Part shown: piece by piece, positions 32,261-42,500 of the stretch
Numbering within the stretch: the first letter of the stretch is position 1
How the letters are laid out: every line of letters starts with the position of its first letter
Assembly (NCBI GenBank): GCA_031763025.1
Contig: JASSKH010000003.1
Location: 19,190,977 to 19,254,976 of the forward strand
Reading direction: 5' to 3'
From: Macrocystis pyrifera
Taxonomy: Eukaryota > Sar > Phaeophyceae > Laminariales > Laminariaceae
Length of the DNA: 64,000 nt
The notes under the pieces: model-generated
The model's database searches: none
Told to the model about the DNA's origin: nothing
The model's input: the letters and a program-made list of their open reading frames with translations, nothing else
Made by a program: the position numbers and the translations under genes

Positions 32261-35200
32261 TCAAGAGGACAACGATCCCTCCCCCTCCCCCGCTGCCCAC
32301 TCCCCCCCAGCATCGATCTCCGAAATATCATCCAAGTCGAAGTTCAACGCATCGGGGTAACCTTCTCCCTCGATCCCCAATCGCGACGGAGAGAAAGGAG
32401 ACTCAGAAGCCGACAAGCCTTGTCTGTCCTCTCTACCGGCCTCACCAGGCCTCGTATCTCTAGAAACCCCCCCGACCTTGTGCTCGAATGCCCCCCATGT
32501 GTGAGGCGAGATCCGTTCCCCTCTCCCGCATATCGACTGTCTCCTTGACCCGAGGGGTGGATGCCGCTTGCAGCAGAACCTTGAGAGGCTTGGCCCCCAC
32601 CCGGCGAGGCAGCGTAGCTATCTTCTCCTTCCCGAACACGAGGGGAAATCAAGCCTGTGCTGTCTGGCGACGGCTGTTGTCTCATACCACGAGGTTTCAC
32701 CGACACGGTTACCAACCTCGGGACGCGGCTACCTGATGCGTCGGCTTCGCCGTCTAACCCTGCTTCAGTCTTCTTGTTGCCCGATTGCACCCTTACAGAA
32801 AGCGGGCGATCAAGGTCATGGTCATGGTCATGGATGACGTCGCGTTCCGTTTCCCGCCACCCCTCGCGAGGGGAGTCGCTGCCTTTGTTTTCCTTGACCC
32901 CTGGAATTGAGAAAGACGCGCGCTCTATCGAGGCGCCGATGTTTCCTGGTCGGCCAGTTTTGTTGGGAGCGATTGCTACGTTTCCGATAGCACCGTGGGT
33001 GCCCCCACGCCTATTAATTGCATCATGCGCGTCTTTTTCTGCCGGTGTTTTGTATTGGCTCATATCCTTCGGGTAACCGAGCCTTCGCTTGTTCTCCACC
33101 GGTTTCCCTGTCGCAGCTATCGCAGCCTGTGGCGGGTGTGCCTGACCTTCTCGTATATGGTTTGTTTTTCCTCCTTCGTCTTGAGAGCGAGCCGCGACAG
33201 ACGCCCTCGGAAGCCCCTCGCCATCATCTCCTTCGTTTCGTCGAGGCTCGAGGCTATCACCGTTACCACCGCTACCGTCGCTACCATCGCTACCCCGACT
33301 ACAGTCGTCGACGCCACCAACTCCCCCCCTCCCACTCACAATCTCCTCCTTAACACCAACGTCTATGGGCGTGTTTCCATCTCTCTGGTGCTTCGGCTGC
33401 TGCATCTGCAAGTCGCGATTTTTCTGGTGGCTCTTATGCACCTCGCGATCGTCGGTGCGGGCGTTTTCTCGACGAACTTCGACGTGAGGCCCGGCTGCAC
33501 TCGTCGTGGAGGCTCGCGTTGGATGATTTTCACTGGTGGGAGCAAACCTCGAACGTTCTTCTCCCGTACACCGGCTATCGCCTGCAGAGGAACGACTATC
33601 GTTCGCAGGAGGGTGGGTATCGCTTGTAGGGGAGCTGGAGCTGGTAGGAGAGCCGTTGTTGCTGCTGCTTCCCTGCAACGTAGTTCAAGGTTTAAAGTTT
33701 TAGAGGTCGGTGGTGCGGGTGGTATCGAGGCGGACTCGAGGGGTGGAACATTCGAAAGGAGGCGATTGTATTTCGTCGACACCTGTTAGTTGCAGTCGAA
33801 AAGCGAGCCGTTGCCAAGAGATAGACGTGGCTATCACTTGGCGCGCTCGACGAGAAATACCACGCTTTTCTTTTGTGTTCGAGGACTAACCAATATCATC
33901 CCAAAGGGACTTTGTTGTCAACCCCTTCTGGTTTTCGCGTGCGCCAGTTGCCGAACACACAGTGTAACTTTCCTCACTCCACAAAACTAGGTTATGCCGG
34001 TATGTCACTCCCCCGCAAGCGATCTGTTGTAGCATGATGTGATAAAATATATTTTCGTGTATGGCTGCAAGCTCCACCGGGAAGCAACGCCTGCTGCAGC
34101 ATGCCTTCATATCTTCCACCTTCCTCCAGGTTTTACGCTAGACAGCATATTCAGCGCGTGCACCCGAAACTTATGTCCTTCCAAAATCACCCTAACATCC
34201 CAATAAAGCGCGCCTTGCGATCGATCACGACAACGGGGACGCTTCAAGCTAAGTAAGCGCTATGAATACCCACGATACTCGCCTTTTCCCTGTTTTCCAC
34301 TCGGAGAACCTGGAGCCCACCAATGTCGGGTTGGCTGGGGGATCGCCTCCTTCTCCGACCCCCCCTTCCCCACTCTCGTGCCGCCTCGTCCACCCTGAAA
34401 ACTTTTAATCTACCCTTCTCATCCAGCCTGACTTTCGAGGCTAACCCCGGGTTGTGTCTCCTCAGCATCGTCGCGTACCCGCTGATGATTTTGTCCTGAA
34501 ATGATGGAGGAGAAAGCACACTGGAAGCTGAAGCACGAATGGTGTAGTTCTGCCTCACATATCAGATCTGGAACGTGTTAGTGTAGTGTTAGTTCCTATG
34601 CGGTCCTAAAGCCAAGGGGGGTCTGAAATGAGATCGAGAAGGGGCCGATGTTTTTTCATTTTTACTTCAAAAATCAAAATGACCAAAAAAAGTGATTTGT
34701 CCATGTTAGTTATATCCCATTTAAAACTACACTCCCGTTTTGGGGATAAATTACTTGGGATTAGTGTAGGGTTTAGGTTTATGTGCAGTGCAGAGGTAAA
34801 AGGGTTATAGCATGAGATTCGTTCCGACAGAGAATACAACCTACAGTATGAAGATATAGATTTACCTGTATACCTCACGATAACGACAACAACGTGCTGT
34901 ATAGAATGAAGATGGTTTTCCCCAACGATGTGGATGTTCACCCGTTCAACATATTGGCCAAAGGGGTAGGGCGCTTCAAGGGCGGTTGCCATGTTACTTC
35001 CAAACGTTTTGTTAGAGAGCCCAGGGCGCAGCGGTGCAATTGACTACTGATACTGTACCAGGTATCATCTTATTAAGTGAGGTGTCTCTGCCATCTGCTA
35101 CTTCTCTTGAGGCCAAACATTCCAGCCTCCTTTACCTGTTTACGGCTTTCTTTTCGCAGAAGGCGCACGCGGTTTTTCATCGCTGTAGTGCTCTGCGAGT

Positions 35201-36186
35201 TCCCTTCCACTTCCAGTTCCATGTTGGATGTTGTACTTTGCAGACCGTCACACTGCCGCTGCAGTATCTGCGGCATTGGAGCATTAAATAAAACGCAATA
35301 TTGCCGTGTTCGTTTCGCAGCAGTCTTGAACTTAGGGATTCTGCAACCTCTGAAAATCTTATTTTTCGATGTACATTTTAATCGATGTTCATTTTCGATG
35401 TTTATTTTCGATATATATTCTCGATGTTCATTTTCGATATTCATTCTCGATGTTCTTTTTCGATGTTCTTTTTGATATTCAGGTTCGATGTTTTCTACGA
35501 TGTTTTTAGTGGTGTGCGGAGCTATCCTTCCATGCATCTCATCGCGACGCGTACAGAGGTACCGCGAGGTGGAATGGATTAGGTGTGCTGTTTCCGTTGA
35601 CCTGTGTGATTTTTCGGCTGGCTTTTAGAGACAGCGTGCTTGCGGCTTGTGAGGTTTTCATCGGCAGTGCAAACAGCCAAGTACTACAATGACGAAAATC
35701 ACAAGCGCTAGGAGAACATTAGAGGAATATCGGCCATCTTCACTTGTTTCGTACGCGCCGCTTTAAGAACTACCAGTATGTGTGTGCTGCCTATGATGGA
35801 GTACAGCGCCTTAGTTCTACAGTCACTCCGCATGGGCATCAAGTGTCATGATGAAATTGGTGGATTCATGTCGACCGACCTCAAAAACATTGTCAAACTC
35901 ACCTGCTGGCAATGCAGGACGTATTGCACTTGCAGCTGCGCCAACCGAAAGGCCTTAATTAGACCGGCGTTGGCATCAATATCATCTTCGTCCACCTGCC
36001 CCACAGCAACGTCTGCAATAAACTGCTTCAGAGTTTGCAGGTCCCCGTCTCGCTCCACCTTCGAAGCGTTCACTGCTGCAATCCGATGCCAAGCCACGCT
36101 CCCGGTAGTGGGCTCAAACCTGACCGGAAAAATTACCGTACGTAGCGAATTATGGGGGGCGGTACATAAGGGAGGCCGGGCTGCCC
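32261..36186 (-). CDS. DZIP1: DZIP1/Iguana-domain protein, probable cilium assembly factor
   Basis: Exons found on the minus strand: 36186-35903, 35267-35136, 34495-34310 and 33672-32261; others between 35136 and 34495 may be missed. The first contains the DZIP1 N-terminal domain: RFEP...WHRIAAVNASKVERDGDLQTL, an acidic middle and KAFRLAQLQVQYVLHCQQ, the family's hallmark (compare FRLAQ..EYL.H.QE). The second exon is Gln/Arg-rich and looks like the coiled coil that follows this domain. DZIP1 proteins act at the basal body and transition zone in ciliogenesis. The usual C2H2 zinc finger was not seen. The last exon, about 470 codons, is Gly/Ser/Arg/Asp-rich and disordered. Its frame slips at a run of seven G (32467-32473): read straight it ends at 32344, whereas one more G would continue to an acidic tail ending at 32261. 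The start codon was not located; exon 1 has an incoming phase 1. The 34310 donor (GTTCTC) is weak. Confidence 0.6.
34703..34806. mobile_element. 100-bp MITE family A, copy 4 (diverged)
   Basis: Keeps CTCCCGTTTTGGGGATAAA and CTTGGGATTAGTGTAG from the family core and ends AAAAGGG; the right arm is poorly preserved. Intronic in the DZIP1-like gene. Confidence 0.6.
35355..35490. repeat. TTCGATGTTCATT minisatellite
   Basis: About eight 17-18-bp units of TTTTCGATGTTCAT and variants, in the intron upstream of exon 35267-35136. Confidence 0.85.
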
Positions 36187-37274
36187 CTGGGAAACTATAC
36201 GACGCGTGTCTTACCCTACCACAATCTGATTTGTAGATGAGAGAGAAGAAGGCCTAGCGCGGATACGCGATCGGATTGTATTTCTGCAGTAGTTGCCCCA
36301 TCGATCGCTACATAGTGGGAAGACTATGTAGCATGGGTGACGGAAAGAGCAGATTGATTTTAGGCTGGAGGCAGATGGAGAAAGTCGATGGAAATCACGG
36401 AAGTCAAGTTAATGGTACAATTTAGCTCCCCTTCTTTGTTGATTCTGGTACTTGAGTATAAAGTTACATTTTTTTCTTTTTAATGGCTGTTTTATATTAT
36501 ATTAGTATTAGTATGAGGGATCAACATTTGAGGTGGACATTGTCGGGGGGCAAATACAAAACTTGTAACCTTAACAATAAAGAAATTTCTTCATGTCAGC
36601 GCGGGTTATCGGCTCTTAGACTCGCCTGAAGCCAGCCGTCGGAAACCGTGGTGCTCGAGCTTCTCGCTCCTTATCTTTAGGAGTCAGTCCTGACGCCCCG
36701 GCGCCACCGACAGCATGATCTTTGCGGTCGTTCGGCGCGATCTTTTTTTCGGTCACTTCAGTCACCTATCTCCATGCGAAACCAGGAAATACGATACGCA
36801 CGGGCGACACATGACCCAATCAGCTCACAAACCAGAGGGTCGACCAACCACTTTTAGGCTAAACTTACAGCTGACGCGTTTGTAAAACACTCATCAGAAA
36901 CAATTGCAAAGTAATGCAGGACGAAGCAGCAGTGGGTCGAGAAACGACCTGAACTGAGGGGCGAGAATATTGCCTGCAACTTCGTGATTTTGTTCGGTGT
37001 TTCGAGCAGCCACCCTGCTTAAACTACTTTAGACTTTTATAGGAAGCTACGGCTTGAAAAAGAACGGGTCGTCCGTTCACTCGACAAAATGCGCTCTCAA
37101 ACCGATTCGTCTACTTTTGATTACTGATGCTCCACGGTGGACTCACGGCGGAGACGAAGAGATTATAAATTCCAGTCGCTACCCCCGCGCCCTTCAGTCT
37201 TCTTGTGGGCGGTATCGCCCAACTCCGTGTGATGGAGTAGCATATCCATCGTATAGGAACGTGTCTACCCGTAT

Positions 37275-37425
37275 ATGAGAATCCTTACATGATTGCACAT
37301 AGCGCTTTGGGAATACTAGGTATACGTGTAGACGAATAATATATGGTTGCACGTAGCGTTTTGGGAATACATCTGCAGGCGAATCTTATATGGTTATACT
37401 TGGCGCTTTGGGAATATAGTGGATC
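37275..37425. repeat. Three tandem units of about 57 bp
   Basis: Each unit has TATATGGTT(G/A)(C/T)AC, then TAGCG(C/T)TTTGGGAATAC and a CGAAT(A/C)(A/T)TAT segment. Upstream of the DZIP1-like gene. Confidence 0.75.
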
Positions 37426-37938
37426 CAGTTCAGAAATTCCCTTTGTGAGCAGAACATTAAGTTATAAAGTTTGGGAATCGTCTGTGTGATAACGTCCCGG
37501 TAGACTGCCGTATCTGCATACAGGTTTAGTTTTGGTCAACGTCTGGGCTGAATTGTGTCCCCGACGAAGCCCTCCTCGCTCACTCGAGCTCTCTCTCTCT
37601 CAACTCACTTGCTTGTGTGGAGCAATAAGAAGATCGGGAACTACAAACCGCGTGGCCCATCCAGCATCGACATCCCTGTGACTCTTACCAGCTTATATCT
37701 CTGCACCCCTCTTCACACCCGCATGCCGACCGCGATAATTATCGCGGTGAAAACTTGATATGATGGCGGACTTCACATACATCAACCCATTTTTCTACCC
37801 AAGGAGGAGCCATTTAGCCCTTCGAGGACTTCTCTTACAGTGCCATGTACATAAGTACCAGGTAGTCGTTGGGCCATCGAATACAACGTGCATGCGGTCA
37901 GCAACTCAACGACCTGCTGCACCGACGAACAGCAATAC

Positions 37939-39093
37939 CTGTTTCTGCTGGTCTGGAAGAGGTCGAGATAGCATGATAGCTTCATTTCCTTCGAAAGCTG
38001 TTGATGCAGGCATTTCTTCCGTAGAACCGGCGGGATTGCAGCCTCGCCCATTTGCCAGGGCGTTGTTGGCGGAGGCAAGAATCTTGGAGGCCATGTCCAA
38101 CAGCTCGATGGCCTTGTTTTCGAATATCTCTTGGTCGTCGTGCTGTGGCACAAAATCGGTGCGCAAATCGGTGGGGAGGGGCACACAAACTTGCAGATGT
38201 GGTGGAACCTGTCGTGTAATAACATACTGAAGCAATCCAGGCTTCGTCATAGGCTATTCATATATATGTTACCTGCTGTAGAAGTACGAGCCATTTTTTG
38301 CTGGTATCAAAGATCATCAAGTACACATACAGTACATACGTACTGTGACGCGCCTTGACAATATTTTGGACGTGGTGCACCCCGAGTGTGTTCCAACGTG
38401 TTATTCAACTTCCTCCCCGATACTGCAGCTACGGGTTCATACCTTCATCGCCAGTTCCTCGGATGTTTTTGTAGCTTCCAAAAGGCATCCTCGATGAGCA
38501 TCGCCATTATTCTGACGCCGCAATACTGCAGCAGAGCCAGCCTCAGGTTGGGTTGCCACATAATGTTCAGCCGTCGAGGGCGGGCCGTTGATTGCCCGTC
38601 CTCTTCGAGCCAGGAATGCCCCCGAGACCGTCCCCACTCTCGCCCCCGCGTCATCCCTCAAACACACCCGGAATGGAGTCGATCTGCATGCGTTTTGGGC
38701 TATGCTTGGCTGCAACTGTGTGGGAATTTCGATGGACGCTGTCCCGAGTGTAAACGTTATCCCGAGGTCGCACCCTAAGATTTGCACTTGAAGGTGGCGC
38801 TCGTTTTCTTGGTCCACATGAAAGCCACCAACCGTGCCATCTTTAGCTCTGCCCGGTAGCCAAAATGCGGTCAGATCGACCACAGACGGTAATCTCACGT
38901 TTATGGTGCGATCACAATCTGCTGCAACTACAGCAGCATCTGCTGCCGAGCTATTAATAGTACGTCTACAGGTAGTCGGGACGGAAGACAAGATAGCGGA
39001 GAGCTCGACTTTGGCTACATCCCATGGAAACGGTTCCCGCCTCAGACGTGGAGCTTCGAGCTCAAGGCTAAGCGTATATGCACCATCATGCAT
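37939..39093 (-). CDS. Unrecognised protein, possibly with a C2-like domain
   Basis: Exon 39093-38443 starts with ATG and has 217 codons ending AAG|GTATGA; exon 38208-37939 has 90 codons between ACGACAG and CAG|GTATTG, and both junctions are phase 0. Residues 80-165 look like a C2-type beta sandwich (HLQVQILGCDLGITFTLG, later FRVCLRDD and GTVSG); this resemblance is by pattern only. The second exon continues with a hydrophobic beta strand (LQVCVPLP) and an Ala/Leu helix. A further exon could be 37690-37615 (AG|GGATGTCGATG to CAA|GTGAGT), but its phase does not fit, or the protein may simply read on past 37939 for ten residues to a stop. The first exon contains CTATTAATAG (38951-38960), read as T-I-N-S. 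It shares a promoter region of about 480 bp with the divergent ETFB gene. Confidence 0.55.
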
Positions 39094-39573
39094 GGCGTGA
39101 TGGCGGAGCGCTGGCACAGCAGATTCAAAGCGTCCGTCCCGGTTGAGGCTTGAGATTTGACATGCCTGCGGCGAGTTTATGGATCGTGCGTGCCGCTTGC
39201 AGCGTTCGATCTTCGGTCGATCTTCGGTCGATCTTCGTTTTCATTTACGACACAGCAAGAAATACAGTACTTTAGGATCTATTGATGGATCTATTGTCGT
39301 GATGTCGTGATGTTGGCGACGGATGAAGGGCTGCGACGGGTTGACTTGACTTGCGACTTGAGCCATTTTTCAGAAGTTACCGTTATTTCGAATCGAAACC
39401 TGTTGCGCCGCAAAATACTTTCTGTTTCACCTGACAAAAATGCAAACGCTTAAAAAATGGAAACCCACGGCGACCAAGAAGAAACGCAGCACGAAGATTC
39501 TCCACATTCACGCTTTGCAGCAAGCAGTGCAGCGTAGCAGGCAAGGGTTGCACAGAGACACACTACAGGCACG
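39094..39573. promoter_or_regulatory. Shared divergent promoter region
   Basis: The 480 bp between the start of the unrecognised minus-strand gene and the ATG of ETFB must hold both promoters. Visible features are three tandem copies of GATCTTCGGTC/GATCTTCGTT near 39208-39240 and a tandem GATCTATTGATG/GATCTATTGTCG near 39277-39300. No TATA box or initiator could be assigned. Confidence 0.45.
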
Positions 39574-42500
39574 ATGAGGGTACTAGTGGGCGTCAAGCGT
39601 GTGGTGGACTATGCGGTGAAGGTCAGGATCCAGCCGGACAAAGCAGGTACAGCAATCATTTCCCGAATCTCTACCACGAGTGTTCCTGCTCTTTCTCAAT
39701 CGCATGCTACGATCGAGTTTATACGCGCGCAGCAGAATGCGAAGCAGCACACCAACGTTGGTGGAGTTGCATCGACCGTCCCCTCTTCATGACACCTCAC
39801 CGTGTCGCGGGTGCGACTGCCTGTCGTCTGGGTGATCTTGTTCTGTGCAGGGGTAGAGCTGAAGAACGTGAAGATGTCCATGAACCCTTTCTGCGAAAAT
39901 GCGATGGAGGAAGCAGTCAGGTTGAAGGTACGAATACCTCAACATAGCAGTACACAAGTCTTAGAGCAGCAGGAGTGGGAGTGTAGTGACTGCACCTCTG
40001 ACAGACAGCAAGAAACCGAGGAAAAAGAAAGCCGGGCTGATAGAAGATTTCCGGAAGTCGTTATACTGAAGTTAGCGTAGAACGCACCCAATCTCAAGTA
40101 AGGAATCCAGTCTGGACCACCTTTCCTGTGTACCAGGTATTACAGTTACTGTAGTACCTGCCACGTACATGGGTGTCCTGATGCACTACCCTTTTTTTGA
40201 AAATAGGTACGTACCAGGTACATACTTAACAGCAAACAGCAAACAGCGAACAGCAAACAGCAAACGGCAGCAATAAGGCACGGTCAGCGGCAATGAGGCA
40301 GACTCAGCGGCAATAAGGCAGAATAAGCGGACAGACAGCGCCCACTACATAGAGCCCGGCAGCAATGCCTCTTGTAGTGATCGCACGGATAGCCCGCGGT
40401 GTTTTATGATTGCCTGGGAAACTCGGGGGTGCGACATGTTGGTTGACCTCTCGAAGAGTACGAGGTACGGCCACGGCTTGCTGCGGGCAAACTGCGCCCT
40501 ATCTCACGGGGGGAGGGAGAACGTTGAACTGCACTTGACCTAAACATTGTGGAAACCTACGTATTAGTAGTTGGCTGTCGTTGTTCGATGCTCCTGTGGT
40601 TGTTTGTGCTGTGAATTCGGGCGACCAACTTGGTCGCAGCCATGTGTTTGGGTGCTAGTCCGTTGGGCTACTGGTAAAAGGTTAACCGATCGCTTACCCA
40701 ATCTAAGCCTTATGCCTTATAACACATGTCTACATGTCCACAACAACCGACAGCTGTACTAGTATAATAGTGTCTGCAGCAGTGCGTATTGGTTGGGTCT
40801 CCTTTTGCTGCCCGCGGGAGTAACCTTAACGTTGCTGCATCACTGATTGCCGCTGTTTCAACGAAACAGCCTAGTTGACCTCGCGATCGCGATTCCGTTG
40901 AACTGCTCGACCCCTGTTTGGGAGTTCAGTCCCGTTTTGAGGGAAAACCAGTCAAATTCTAAGTAGGTTGTTCCCTAAACGGGACTGCAGTACTAAAAGG
41001 GTCGATTGTCATAATAGCCCTCTTACTGAAAAACATATTGCATGATTCCAAGCACCGTCTTACTCTGCTGTCGTCCTGTTGTTTTGTGGATCGATCGGTC
41101 CAACAGGAGCAGAAGAAAGCGAGCGAGATCATCGCCGTTTCCGTAGGCCCCAAGGCTTCAAGAGATACTATTAGAACGGCTCTCGCGATGGGCGCGGACC
41201 GCGGAGTCCACGTGGTGACGGATGAAACCGTCAGGATCGACCAAGCCTTGGAGCCGCTGGCCGTTGCCCGTTTGCTGAAAAAGGTATCCAAGGGCAGACC
41301 GCCCGTTTGTTGAAAAATATATCCAAGGGTAGACTACAACTTGTGATACCGAGGGGTCGGGTTTCAGATGTTCACAGCAATGAAATAACTACCGATACTG
41401 CTGTTTCTGTTCCCTCGCGTGGTACCTTTTTTTGTCTTTTGGCAAGAAAAGTGCTTTGCTGGTTCGTCACGTGACTTACGTACAATGAACGAGAGGTACC
41501 CTTATCTAGAATTTGTCCTAGTGTAGGAGATCGCGAAAAAATGTGTCCGCGTGCTCGTTTGCTTTGATTTGGCCGGTACGCGCTTCTTCGCCCTATTGAA
41601 GATAGCTACCACCGCATACACCAGGGTACCCTGGGGTACTGAAAAAGTCTGGATCTTTTGTAGGCAGCAAAACGGCCGGTGCAGGCGTCGCGTTTCTCGG
41701 AAAAGCAGCAGTGCGTATCCCGGGAAAAGGTGGTGTACGAGTGATATTGTGGACTGCTTGTGTTTGGTATGTTTGTTGTGGCGCCAACGCCAGTGGACGA
41801 AGTCAAGCTGACATCGCCGCCTTTAAGCACACACAACCTTGGGCGATGCGATGTCTCGCCAACACTTGTTCACTTTTTGCTTTCGTTTTTTTTATCCTCC
41901 GGCGGATTGGTTACTTGACCCTTTTATGACTGCAGTCCCTTTTTAGAGAAAAACTACTTGGAATTAGAGTGCTTCGTCTCCCAAACGGAACTGCAGTACT
42001 AAACGCGGTAAGGTCACCACACTTCCACACATGAACATATGTATGTCTTGGGTCAACTTGTTCACTTGTTTGGCGAAGCTCGTTACAAGAGGTGGAGAGC
42101 TTGTTTTTGTTGACTTTTGCATTGGCGGCTGATGATGTTTCCATTCTTTCTTTCATGACAGTAGTTATAAGCTGTAGGGGCTAGCCCCTAGAGCTACTGT
42201 ACGTACAGCAGCACCATTGCAGCGGCAGCAGCAATAGCAGCAATAGCTGGGCGGTTGACCGCGGCATGCCGACGGAAATAAGCGCGCTGCCAAATTTCCA
42301 GTGCGATGGTGCGGTATGCCTCTAGTCATTCAAGTTTTGCTGCCTTGTCACTCTTACAGGGGAACATACTTTTAATACTACTGTAGTACTTGTATTACTA
42401 ATAGTACCAAAAGTAGGAATGAACATCAAATATGGTGTGTAAACATATATTGAGGGAGACGTAGTTGTTGGGTCTACTGTGGGCTCTGATTGGTATGATA

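Noticed and set aside
32995-33789. 264-codon plus-strand open frame
   Set aside because: It is the antisense of the disordered DZIP1-like last exon; the minus strand has a proper acceptor at 33673 and connects to other exons, the plus frame has neither.
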